From: Lachnospiraceae bacterium
GTDB taxonomy: Bacteria; Bacillota; Clostridia; Lachnospirales; Lachnospiraceae
Direction of reading: 5' to 3'
Length of the DNA stretch: 32,280 nt
NCBI GenBank assembly: GCA_030527685.1
Contig: JAUNAG010000012.1
Span: 1 to 32,280, forward strand
A model generated the notes under the pieces. It was not told where the DNA came from, searched no databases, and was given only the letters and a program-made list of their open reading frames with translations. A program made the position numbers and the translations under genes. Numbering within the stretch: position 1 is the first letter of the stretch; every line of letters starts with the position of its first letter. Below are positions 16,176 through 23,128 of the stretch, piece by piece.

Positions 16176-16928
16176 ATGCTGAATCAGTTCTCACGTTCAC
16201 AGCTTCTGCTCGGCGCGGAAGGCATTCAGCACCTGCAGGATGCCAGAGTTCTGGTATTCGGAATCGGAGGCGTCGGCGGTTATGCAGTCGAGGCGCTGGC
16301 CCGTACAGGTGTCGGCCATTTTACGCTGGTGGATGATGACAAGGTCTGCCTGACCAATCTGAACCGCCAGATTATCGCAACAAGAAAGACAGTCGGAAAG
16401 TACAAGGTCGATGTCATGAAGGAGCGCATCCTCGACATCAATCCGAAGGCAGAAGCGGAGGAGCGCAAGTGCTTCTATCTGCCGGAGACAGCAGACGAAT
16501 TCGACTTTACACAGTATGACTATATTATCGACGCGGTGGATACCGTCACAGCCAAGCTGGATATCATCAGCCGTGCGACAAAGCTGGGTATTCCGGTTAT
16601 CAGCTCCATGGGTGCCGGCAACAAGCTGGATGCTTCCCGCTTCAAGGTCGCCGATATCTATGAGACCACAATCTGCCCGCTGGCACGCGTCATGCGCAGA
16701 GAGTGCCGGAAGCGCGGCATCGAGCACCTGAAGGTCGTGTTCTCGGATGAGCCGCCGACACGTCCGCTGGAGGATATGAGTATCAGCTGCCGCACACACT
16801 GCATCTGCCCGCCGGGAGCTGCACACAAGTGCACAGAGAGAAGAGACATCCCGGGAAGCCTTGCTTTTGTTCCGTCCGTGGCAGGTCTGATTCTGGCAGG
16901 CGAGGTCGTAAAGGATCTGGCACTGTAA
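16176..16928 (+). CDS. tcdA: tRNA threonylcarbamoyladenosine dehydratase TcdA (ThiF/E1-like)
   Basis: The 250-residue protein is an E1-like ATP-dependent enzyme with FGIGGVGGYAVEALARTGVG (ATP-binding, from G29) and LVDDDKVCLTNLNRQ. It also has the TcdA/CsdL-typical DYIIDAVDTVTAKL, SSMGAGNKLD and a Cys-rich CRTHCICPPG segment. TcdA cyclises t6A37 in tRNA to ct6A. In E. coli it works with the CsdA-CsdE cysteine desulfurase pair, so being third in an operon with a cysteine desulfurase fits. ATG follows the previous stop directly. A terminator follows at 16957. Confidence 0.9.
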   Translation: MLNQFSRSQLLLGAEGIQHLQDARVLVFGIGGVGGYAVEALARTGVGHFTLVDDDKVCLTNLNRQIIATRKTVGKYKVDVMKERILDINPKAEAEERKCFYLPETADEFDFTQYDYIIDAVDTVTAKLDIISRATKLGIPVISSMGAGNKLDASRFKVADIYETTICPLARVMRRECRKRGIEHLKVVFSDEPPTRPLEDMSISCRTHCICPPGAAHKCTERRDIPGSLAFVPSVAGLILAGEVVKDLAL

Positions 16929-16956
16929 ATATCCGGAATATATTTATGTAAACTAA

Positions 16957-17008
16957 AGAAGCATCCTGAAGATGATTGCGAAAACAGTCATTTTCAGGAT
17001 GCTTTTTT
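16957..17008 (+). terminator. Rho-independent terminator
   Basis: GAAGCATCCTGAA pairs with TTCAGGATGCTTT, followed by a T-run at 17003-17008. It ends the tRNA-modification operon. Confidence 0.87.
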
Positions 17009-17160
17009 ATGCAGCGCAGCACGTTTGGCGTCCTTTTTAACTGGACAGAGAGGACGGCTGCATTTACACTGAATGAATGATGCTTTGAGCTTTTACGGGA
17101 ATGAAAGGAGGACGCTGCCTTTTTTCGTGACGGAAGTCATGGAATCCGGCAGCAGATGTT

Positions 17161-18123
17161 ATGAAAATATGTGTCGCGGGAATCGGTGGTGTCGGCGGTT
17201 TTATCGCAGCGATGCTGAATCGGAAAGGGCCGGATCAGCTGACTCTGCTTGCCAGAGGGAAGAGAAAAGAGCACCTTCTGCAAAACGGACTGACTGTTCA
17301 CAGTGAGATGCACGGAGAGTTAAAAAGCGGTGCGTTCCGCAAGGTGACAGACGGATCGGATGAGACAGAAGTGCAGGATCTGATCTTTGTCTGTGTAAAG
17401 AATTACTCGCTGGAGGAAGTCTGCGGACAGCTTCAGCCGATGGTCGGCGCAGAGACGATTCTGGTACCGGTGATGAACGGTGTCGAGGCGGGAAATGTAC
17501 TGCGCGGCAGATTTCCGGAAGCGGCTGTCGCAGACGGTCTGATCTACTGCAACATTTCCGCAGAGCCGGACTTTTCTGTTGAGCAGCGCGGCAGCTATGT
17601 GCGTGTGTTCATCGGAAGCAGGACGAAGGATGCGCGTCATGAGGAGGCTGCGAAGAAAGCAGTGCAGATCCTGTTGGATGCAGAAATTGAGTGTCATTAT
17701 TCTGCAGATATTGAAGCTGCTATCTGGAAAAAGTATATCCTGAACTGCGCTTACAATACGACCACAGCCAGATTTGGCATGACCTCAGGAGAACTCCGTC
17801 AGGATGAAGACAAGATTCGTGATTTTGAGCAGCTTCTGCAGGAGGCCTATGATGTGGCTGTAAAAGCAGGGGTAGCGGTTGCGAATACGGTTGTCGCAGA
17901 GCATAAGATCCTGCTGATGCAGAAACAGCCGGAGAATGCAACAAGCTCTCTTAAAGGCGATCTGTGGGCAGGCAGGACGATCGAACTGGATGCATTTACG
18001 GGAGCTCTTATCCGAAAGGCGGAAGAGGTCGGAGTGGACGTGCCGAAGACAAGAGAATACCATGAGGCGATTATGAAGCTCTATCGCGAGATACAGGCAG
18101 GACAGGACAAAAGGGAAGACTGA
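17161..18123 (+). CDS. ketopantoate reductase-like oxidoreductase (PanE/ApbA family)
   Basis: The 320-residue protein starts with a Rossmann loop GIGGVGGFIAAML. It then shows LIFVCVKNYSLEE (NADP-binding half), VPVMNGVE with the conserved Asn, and the C-terminal helix with the catalytic-type lysine in AAIWKKYILNCAYNTTTA. Authentic PanE reduces 2-dehydropantoate to pantoate in CoA synthesis, but paralogues of unknown substrate are frequent, so I keep the family name. The ATG at 17161 is poorly supported (no Shine-Dalgarno at normal distance; an AGGAGG lies ~55 nt upstream), but no better in-frame start exists. The SDR gene follows after 82 nt. Confidence 0.82.
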   Translation: MKICVAGIGGVGGFIAAMLNRKGPDQLTLLARGKRKEHLLQNGLTVHSEMHGELKSGAFRKVTDGSDETEVQDLIFVCVKNYSLEEVCGQLQPMVGAETILVPVMNGVEAGNVLRGRFPEAAVADGLIYCNISAEPDFSVEQRGSYVRVFIGSRTKDARHEEAAKKAVQILLDAEIECHYSADIEAAIWKKYILNCAYNTTTARFGMTSGELRQDEDKIRDFEQLLQEAYDVAVKAGVAVANTVVAEHKILLMQKQPENATSSLKGDLWAGRTIELDAFTGALIRKAEEVGVDVPKTREYHEAIMKLYREIQAGQDKRED

Positions 18124-18205
18124 ACTTAGGGCAGCGCTGCACTATGAAACAGGGAAACTACAGCAGCTGATGCAGTGACGAAAAGCCAGCGGAAGAGAGG
18201 AAACC

Positions 18206-18985
18206 ATGGACTTACATTTAGACGGAAAGGTCGTTGTCATCACGGGCGGTTCACAGGGAATCGGCAAGGCGGCAGGACTTGCATTTGCCAAAGAGGGCTG
18301 TGTGGTCTGTGCCTGTGCCAGAAGACAGGAGCGTCTTGATCAGGCAAGGGAAGAATTTCAGGCACGCGGCTTTGAACTCTTTACACAGAAGACGGATGTA
18401 ACAAAGCCGGAGGAGCTGGAGGCATTTGCAGATGCGGTTATGGAGAAATACGGCCGCATTGATATCTGGATCAACAATGCCGGAGTCAACCAGTATAAAA
18501 AGCTGCTGGATTATGACTATGAAGATCTGATGAGAATCATCAATACGAATCTGACCGCAGTCATCGTCGGCGGAAAAATTGCGGCAGAGAGGATGAAGGA
18601 GACAGGCGGAGGGGTGATTCTGAACTGCTCCTCCTTTGCGGCAGTGGCGCCGATGGCGGGAAAGGCACCTTATGCAGCCTGCAAGAGCGGTGTCCTGAGC
18701 CTGACCAGAACGATGGCAGCTGAATTTGCAGCCTATCACATCCGTGTCAATGCCTACATACCGGGCGGCGTCAATACAGAGATCAATAAGGCCAATGTAG
18801 AGCGCTACGGGGACAAGCTTCTGCAGGACATCCCGATGCAGCGCTTCGGCGAGCCGGAAGAAATCGCGCAGGCGATGATATTCCTGGCATCCGATGCGGC
18901 GGGCTATATCAACGGAACTGCGCTTGAAATCACAGGAGGCAAGAGATGTACACAGAATCCGCTGTTTTCCTATGAGGCGGATTGA
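18206..18985 (+). CDS. classical short-chain dehydrogenase/reductase
   Basis: The 259-residue protein has all classical SDR signatures: TGGSQGIGKAAG near residue 14, NNAG near 90, a catalytic serine at 142/143 and Y156/K160 (YAACK). PGGVNTEI and the closing INGTALEITGGK follow. Members oxidise or reduce sugars, polyols, keto acids or acyl groups; the substrate cannot be told here. GAGAGGA precedes the ATG. A terminator at 19003 separates it from the macrodomain gene. Confidence 0.88.
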   Translation: MDLHLDGKVVVITGGSQGIGKAAGLAFAKEGCVVCACARRQERLDQAREEFQARGFELFTQKTDVTKPEELEAFADAVMEKYGRIDIWINNAGVNQYKKLLDYDYEDLMRIINTNLTAVIVGGKIAAERMKETGGGVILNCSSFAAVAPMAGKAPYAACKSGVLSLTRTMAAEFAAYHIRVNAYIPGGVNTEINKANVERYGDKLLQDIPMQRFGEPEEIAQAMIFLASDAAGYINGTALEITGGKRCTQNPLFSYEAD

Positions 18986-19002
18986 AGAGAAGATATATGC
19001 GG

Positions 19003-19041
19003 AAAATGTCCGGGACTTTCAGAAGGTCCCGGATATTTTAA
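19003..19041 (+). terminator. Rho-independent terminator
   Basis: AAAATGTCCGGGAC (19003-19016) pairs with GTCCCGGATATTTT (19026-19039), 14 bp including one G-T wobble. It insulates the SDR gene from the regulated promoter that starts 12 nt later. Confidence 0.83.
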
Positions 19042-19050
19042 AATGAAAGA

Positions 19051-19119
19051 TGTAACTATTGACATTACAACTATACGATGCTATAGTGATGCCTGAAAGA
19101 TGTAATAAACGGCGTTACA
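19051..19119 (+). promoter_or_regulatory. promoter of the macrodomain gene with two TGTAA-N9-TTACA operators
   Basis: Consensus -35 TTGACA (19059-19064), a 17-nt spacer and -10 TATAGT (19082-19087). A 19-bp palindrome TGTAACTATTGACATTACA (19051-19069) covers the -35. A second, TGTAATAAACGGCGTTACA (19101-19119), starts exactly 50 bp later, downstream of the expected transcription start. Both are preceded by TGAAAGA. The same layout recurs at 20577-20645. This placement fits repression. The adjacent Rrf2 regulator at 20022 is the likely binder (inference). Confidence 0.85.
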
Positions 19120-19135
19120 TACAGGAGGAGTTCTT

Positions 19136-19912
19136 ATGACACAGGCTGAGAGACGGGTCTATCTGATTCAGTACCTCTTAAAAGAGAGCGTAGAATATGC
19201 CGATATGCAGGTTCCGAAGGATCCGGATGAGCAGAAGACGCTGCTGCGCGCACTGTTTAATATTCGTATGCCGCAGGCTGTGACCGATGAATTTCTCCGG
19301 ATTCAGGATGCTTATCTGCAGGAGGAAAATGTTGAGAAGGGCATTACGGATTACCGGAATCTGACGCCTGTTTCAGACGGAATCTACCTCTGGCAGGGTG
19401 ACATCAGCTCGCTGCGATGCGGTGCCATTGTCAATGCGGCGAATTCGCAGATGCTGGGATGCTTCCGTCCGAATCACAGCTGTATTGATAACTGTATTCA
19501 TACCTTTGCCGGAATTCAGCTGCGCGCTGACTGTGCAAGAATCATGAAGCTGCAGGGACACGAGGAGGAGACCGGAAAGGCGAAGATCACCCCGGCGTAT
19601 AATCTTCCGGCCGATTATGTCATTCACACAGTCGGTCCGATTGTGCAGGGACCGCTGACAAAGAGACATGAAGAACTTCTGGCTTCCTGCTATCGCTCCT
19701 GTCTGGAAGCAGCGGAGGAGAAGGGCCTTACATCGATTGCATTTTGCTGCATCTCCACCGGAGTATTCATGTTCCCGAATGAGAGAGCGGCGCAGATTGC
19801 TGTGGAGACAGTCCGGAAATACAGGGAGGAAACAGGCAGCCGCATGGATGTCATCTTCAATGTGTTCAAGGATCTGGATCTGGAGATTTATCAGAAGCTG
19901 CTGTCGAGATAA
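19136..19912 (+). CDS. zinc-binding macrodomain protein-ADP-ribose hydrolase (SirTM-linked type)
   Basis: The 258-residue protein has a helical N-terminal extension (~1-75) and a macrodomain. YLWQGDISSLRCGAIVNAANSQML is the ADP-ribose-binding start, followed by the insert CFRPNHSC with putative zinc ligands C109, H114 and C116. Then come YVIHTVGPI and the closing loop SIAFCCISTGVFMFPNERAA. Length and zinc insert match the macrodomains that sit next to class M sirtuins in Staphylococcus and Streptococcus, which remove ADP-ribose put on proteins by SirTM. Here the sirtuin is at 22011, separated by three genes but under the same operator type. AGGAGG lies just upstream of the ATG. Confidence 0.9.
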   Translation: MTQAERRVYLIQYLLKESVEYADMQVPKDPDEQKTLLRALFNIRMPQAVTDEFLRIQDAYLQEENVEKGITDYRNLTPVSDGIYLWQGDISSLRCGAIVNAANSQMLGCFRPNHSCIDNCIHTFAGIQLRADCARIMKLQGHEEETGKAKITPAYNLPADYVIHTVGPIVQGPLTKRHEELLASCYRSCLEAAEEKGLTSIAFCCISTGVFMFPNERAAQIAVETVRKYREETGSRMDVIFNVFKDLDLEIYQKLLSR

Positions 19913-19948
19913 GAGGGAATCCGCACAGAAGGCAGAGTTAAGACAGCG

Positions 19949-19998
19949 TACATTTGAGAAATGTAACCGTAGAAATGACAGAAGAAGTGTGTTATCTT
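19949..19998 (+). promoter_or_regulatory. predicted promoter/operator of the Rrf2 gene (degenerate copy)
   Basis: TGTAACCGTAGAAATGACA (19962-19980) is a one-mismatch version of TGTAA-N9-TTACA. In the same register as the two strong promoters, TAGAAA (19970-19975) takes the -35 place, and TATCTT (19993-19998) follows after 17 nt as -10. A perfect inverted repeat TACATTT-GAG-AAATGTA (19949-19965) overlaps the left arm. It suggests weak, autoregulated expression of the regulator. No second operator is seen 50 bp downstream. Confidence 0.55.
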
Positions 19999-20021
19999 GG
20001 TCGCACAAGGGGGATTATACC

Positions 20022-20462
20022 GTGCAGATTTCAAGCAGATTTACGATCGCGATTCACCTCATGACGGCGATCGATACGTTTCAGAATGATTATAAAGTGA
20101 CCAGTGACTTCCTGGCAGGAAGTATCAATGTGAATCCGGTTATTATCAGAAGAACCATGCAGGCTCTGAAAGGTGCCGGACTCATTGAAGTGAAGCGCGG
20201 TACGGGCGGCATGGCAATTGCGAGACCGCTCGACGAGATCACGCTGCTGGATATCTTTAATGCCGTGGAGCCGCTGGAGAACGGACAGCTTTTCCATTTC
20301 CATGAAAATCCGAATACAGCATGTCCTGTCGGCAGAAATATTCATGCAGGACTGGATGACAAGCTCTTTTCCATTCAGAATGCGATGGAAGAGAAGATGA
20401 AGAGCATTACACTGGAGGCAGTGATTAAAGACACACAGGCATTTATTGCAAAAGAGAAGTGA
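20022..20462 (+). CDS. Rrf2-family transcriptional regulator (single-cysteine, YwnA-like)
   Basis: The 146-residue protein fits the Rrf2 family: an N-terminal winged helix (SRFTIAIHLMTAI, then VTSDFLAGSINVNPVIIRRTMQALKGAGLIEVKRGTGG with the beta-wing) and a C-terminal dimerisation helix. It has only one cysteine, in NTACPVGRNI, so it cannot hold the three-Cys [2Fe-2S] site of IscR or NsrR; it resembles the YwnA/YwgB subgroup, which may sense by thiol chemistry. The start is GTG at 20022 with AAGGGGG 8 nt upstream; the same frame stays open far upstream inside the macrodomain gene but has no support there. Placed between the two operator pairs, it is the probable regulator of this locus. Confidence 0.88.
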   Translation: MQISSRFTIAIHLMTAIDTFQNDYKVTSDFLAGSINVNPVIIRRTMQALKGAGLIEVKRGTGGMAIARPLDEITLLDIFNAVEPLENGQLFHFHENPNTACPVGRNIHAGLDDKLFSIQNAMEEKMKSITLEAVIKDTQAFIAKEK

Positions 20463-20479
20463 TAAAATTGGACAGCGGA

Positions 20480-20514
20480 CCCGGGATTCTAAAGAGAGAG
20501 AATCCCGGGTTTTT
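20480..20514 (+). terminator. Rho-independent terminator
   Basis: CCCGGGATTCT (20480-20490) pairs with AGAATCCCGGG (20499-20509), followed by TTTTT. It ends the Rrf2 transcript, so the downstream genes depend on their own promoter at 20585. Confidence 0.9.
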
Positions 20515-20576
20515 ACTATCTTTCCTGCAAAGATAATTTCAATCATGAGCGAGAAAGATTTTTTTAAAAATTTAGA

Positions 20577-20645
20577 TGTAACTGTTGACATTACAATAAA
20601 TAGGATATATTATTCGTGTTGTAAGATGTAATAGCAAAGATTACA
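20577..20645 (+). promoter_or_regulatory. promoter of the flavoprotein-RibU-SirTM operon with two TGTAA-N9-TTACA operators
   Basis: -35 TTGACA (20585-20590), a 17-nt spacer and TATTAT (20608-20613). Palindromes TGTAACTGTTGACATTACA (20577-20595) and TGTAATAGCAAAGATTACA (20627-20645) are again exactly 50 bp apart and in the same register to the -35 as at 19051. The rest of the two promoter regions differs, which argues for selection on the sites and not for a recent duplication. Confidence 0.85.
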
Positions 20646-20667
20646 ATGCAAACAGAGGTGTTGAGAT

Positions 20668-21279
20668 ATGGATCAGGCTGTAAAAGATTATTTAAAGATT
20701 CTGGTGGAGGATATTCATTCCACAACGATCGCAACAATTGATGAAAACGGAAGACCGCTTACCAGAGTCATTGACATGATGCTCTGGGATGAGAAAGGCG
20801 TCTATTTCCTGACTGCAAAGGGCAAGGCATTCTACGAACAGCTCATGGAACAGAAATATGTTTCTCTGTCTTCTGTTAAAGATAAGAGATCCATCTCTCT
20901 CAGAGGCAAAATTGAAAATATCGGCAGCGAGAAGCTGGACGAGATATTTGAAAAGAATACTTACATGAAGGGAATCTATCCGGGTGATTCCAGATCGGCT
21001 CTGGAGGTATTCAGACTTTATGAAGCAACCGGAGAGTTTTTTGATATCAGCGATCCGAAGCATGTCACCAGAGGCAGCATTATCATCGGAGAAGCAGAGC
21101 AGAAAAAGCAGGGCTATTATGTCGGAGATGCCTGCATCGGCTGTAAACTTTGCTACAGTGTATGTCCGCAGAAATGCATTGATATTACAAAGAAGCCGGT
21201 AGAGATTGATCAGAACCATTGCCTTCACTGCGGAAGATGTGCAGAAATCTGCCCGAAGCAGACGATTAAAAAGTTTTAA
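20668..21279 (+). CDS. pyridoxamine-5'-phosphate-oxidase-fold flavin protein fused to 2x[4Fe-4S] ferredoxin
   Basis: The 203-residue protein has an N-terminal split-barrel domain of the PNPOx-like flavin-binding family (residues ~1-135; TTIATIDENGRPLTRVIDMMLWDEKGVYFLTAKGK). The C-terminal bacterial ferredoxin domain has cysteines C156, C159, C162, C166 and C185, C188, C191, C195, the pattern for two [4Fe-4S] clusters. It probably moves electrons between ferredoxin-level donors and a flavin (FMN or F420-like). The true reaction is unknown. It is the first gene of a three-gene unit with RibU and the class M sirtuin. Confidence 0.85.
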   Translation: MDQAVKDYLKILVEDIHSTTIATIDENGRPLTRVIDMMLWDEKGVYFLTAKGKAFYEQLMEQKYVSLSSVKDKRSISLRGKIENIGSEKLDEIFEKNTYMKGIYPGDSRSALEVFRLYEATGEFFDISDPKHVTRGSIIIGEAEQKKQGYYVGDACIGCKLCYSVCPQKCIDITKKPVEIDQNHCLHCGRCAEICPKQTIKKF

Positions 21280-21359
21280 TGGAAGAGTTAGCAGCAAACA
21301 TTGCAATAAATGTACTGCATCAGGGACTGCCGATGTGCAGGTGCAGAGAGGAGAACAGG

Positions 21360-21968
21360 ATGAGCACAGTAGCAGCAGCCAAAACAACAAAGTCAATGAG
21401 GACAAGAACCATCACGATGACCGCAATGCTGGCGGCGATCTCTTTTATTCTGGCATTTGCAGAGATTCCGGTTCCGTTTTCTCCGTCATTTGCAAGATTT
21501 GATTTATCTGACCTTCCGGCTCTGATCGGTGCGTTCGCTTACGGTCCGCTGGCAGGCGTTGGAGTAGAGCTGATCAAGAATATGCTTCAGCTTCTTTCTT
21601 CCTCGACAGGAGGCGTCGGTGAGCTGGCAAACTTCATCATGGGTGCTTCCTATGTGTTTACAGCCGGTTTCATCTATAAGATGAAGAAAACAAAGAAGAA
21701 CGCATGGATTTCCTGCATGGCAGCAAGCGTTGTGATGGGAATCGTGGCAGCACTGGTTAATTACTATATCCTGCTTCCGCTGTTTGAGAATTTTATGCCG
21801 CTGGAGCAGCTGATTGCATCATTTGAGGCTTTCATTCCATTCATTCACAGCAAAGCGGATATCGTGCTGTATAACGCACTTCCGTTCAACCTGGTGAAGG
21901 GAGCGGGAATCGGTGTCATCACAATGCTCGTATATAAAAAGCTGACTCCGATTCTGAAGGGAAATTAA
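21360..21968 (+). CDS. ribU: ECF-type riboflavin transporter S component RibU
   Basis: The 202-residue integral membrane protein has about six hydrophobic segments. The RibU signature FDLSDLPALIGAFAYGPLAG is followed by VELIKNMLQL and GGVGELANFIMG. RibU binds riboflavin and works with the shared energising module EcfA/A'/T, which is not in this window. The ATG at 21360 is chosen because GAGAGGAG precedes it; an earlier ATG at 21279 overlapping the previous stop would add 27 non-membrane residues and lacks a good site. No FMN riboswitch is visible upstream; control seems to come from the operator-bearing promoter at 20577, which is unusual for ribU. Confidence 0.85.
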   Translation: MSTVAAAKTTKSMRTRTITMTAMLAAISFILAFAEIPVPFSPSFARFDLSDLPALIGAFAYGPLAGVGVELIKNMLQLLSSSTGGVGELANFIMGASYVFTAGFIYKMKKTKKNAWISCMAASVVMGIVAALVNYYILLPLFENFMPLEQLIASFEAFIPFIHSKADIVLYNALPFNLVKGAGIGVITMLVYKKLTPILKGN

Positions 21969-22010
21969 CCGGCGGCAGATGGACCGGTCACGATAAAGGG
22001 AGATAACGAG

Positions 22011-22928
22011 ATGTTTTTTATGAAAAAGAATGAACCTGCAAAGACAGCAGAGAATATAGAGAGACTTCGCAAAGAAATTGAGACAGCGGATGCCGTTTAC
22101 ATCGGTGCAGGAGCAGGCCTGTCAACAGCTGCCGGATTTACTTACAGCGGAGCACGCTTTGACCTTTATTTTTCGGATTTTGAAAAGAAGTATCGCATCA
22201 AGGATATGTATTCGGGAGGCTTCTTTCCGTTCCCGACGATGGAAGAATTCTGGGGCTGGTGGTCAAGAAATATTTATGTAAACCGATATATGGAGCCCGG
22301 AAGTACTGTTTATACAGATCTTTTCGAACTGGTAAAGGATAAGGATTACTTTGTTCTGACCACCAATGTGGATCATCAGTTTCAGAAGGCAGGATTTGAT
22401 AAGAACCGTCTGTTTTACACACAGGGTGACTACGGGCTGTTGCAGTGCTCCGATCCGTGCCATCAGGAGACCTATGACAATGAGGAACAGGTCATCCGGA
22501 TGCTTCTGGCAGAGGGCTTCCTGATTGAGAAGGATGGTGAGTATGTCATTGATCTGGAGCATAAGTCAGACTGGAAGATGGAGATTCCGACGGAGCTGAT
22601 TCCCAGATGCCCGCACTGCGGAAAGCTGATGACCACAAATCTTCGCTGTGATGATACCTTCGTGCAGGACGAGGGATGGTATGCTGCAAACGATCGTTAC
22701 AATGAGTTCAAAAAGAATCATGAAAATGTCAAGGCAGTATATCTGGAACTGGGTGTGGGCATGAATACCCCCGTCATCATCAAATATCCGTTCTGGAGAG
22801 CGACCTATTCCAACCCCAATGCATCTTATGTATGCATGAATTACGGAGAGGCATATGCGCCGACTGAGATCAGAGAGCGTTCTATCTGCCTGGACGGAGA
22901 CATTAAGGAGATTCTGAAACAGTTATAA
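22011..22928 (+). CDS. class M sirtuin (SirTM), protein ADP-ribosyltransferase
   Basis: The 305-residue protein has the sirtuin NAD-binding loop GAGAGLSTAAG (from G32), TTNVDHQF with N119, and the position of the usual catalytic histidine occupied by glutamine Q138 (YTQGDYG). This His-to-Gln change marks class M; in the Streptococcus pyogenes enzyme the matching residues are N118 and Q137. Zinc ligands are probably C146/C150 (CSDPC) and the CPHC pair in RCPHCGKLMTTNLRC. SirTMs transfer ADP-ribose from NAD to protein and lack efficient deacylase activity. In the known operons the target is a lipoylated GcvH-like carrier, reversed by the zinc macrodomain. Here that carrier and LplA2 are absent locally. 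It ends the three-gene unit. Confidence 0.9.
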   Translation: MFFMKKNEPAKTAENIERLRKEIETADAVYIGAGAGLSTAAGFTYSGARFDLYFSDFEKKYRIKDMYSGGFFPFPTMEEFWGWWSRNIYVNRYMEPGSTVYTDLFELVKDKDYFVLTTNVDHQFQKAGFDKNRLFYTQGDYGLLQCSDPCHQETYDNEEQVIRMLLAEGFLIEKDGEYVIDLEHKSDWKMEIPTELIPRCPHCGKLMTTNLRCDDTFVQDEGWYAANDRYNEFKKNHENVKAVYLELGVGMNTPVIIKYPFWRATYSNPNASYVCMNYGEAYAPTEIRERSICLDGDIKEILKQL

Positions 22929-22962
22929 ATAATTTTATATCGATATAATAGTGAATAGATCA

Positions 22963-22993
22963 GGAGCTTACGGCAGTAAGCTCCGTTTTTTTT
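22963..22993 (+). terminator. Rho-independent terminator
   Basis: GGAGCTTAC (22963-22971) pairs with GTAAGCTCC (22976-22984) around a GGCA loop, then G and eight T. It ends the SirTM operon. Confidence 0.93.
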
Positions 22994-23042
22994 ATTTTAA
23001 AGTTTTTTATGTTAAAGTCCGGTTTCTGACCTCACGATGTTC

Positions 23043-23128
23043 TGAGTGCATACTGCTATGAAGAAATGGAAATGTACGAGAGCGAAAATAAGGAATATAT
23101 TATGCGTATAAATTATGGAGGCATTTCT
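23043..23128 (+). promoter_or_regulatory. conserved upstream region shared with the esterase gene at 30712
   Basis: This stretch is nearly the same as 30625-30711. GCATACTGCTATGAAGAA (23048-23065) is identical in both, as are ATGTACGA and TATAAATTATGGAGG. A TATATT -10-like element lies near 23096. Conservation is at the DNA level, because the reading frame through it is interrupted in the second copy. It probably carries a common promoter and leader. Confidence 0.65.

Noticed and set aside
12115..16826. Several long minus-strand frames (12115-12975, 14461-15051, 15288-16160, 16197-16826)
   Set aside because: All lie opposite well-supported genes and show no start signals or family features.
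17073..17306. 77-codon frame with AGGAGG inside, overlapping the ketopantoate-reductase-like gene
   Set aside because: It runs into the conserved Rossmann start in another frame and encodes no recognisable peptide.
19668..20021. Upstream extension of the Rrf2 reading frame into the macrodomain gene
   Set aside because: The added residues are a frame-shifted shadow; the GTG at 20022 has a good ribosome site and begins at the family's normal N-terminus.
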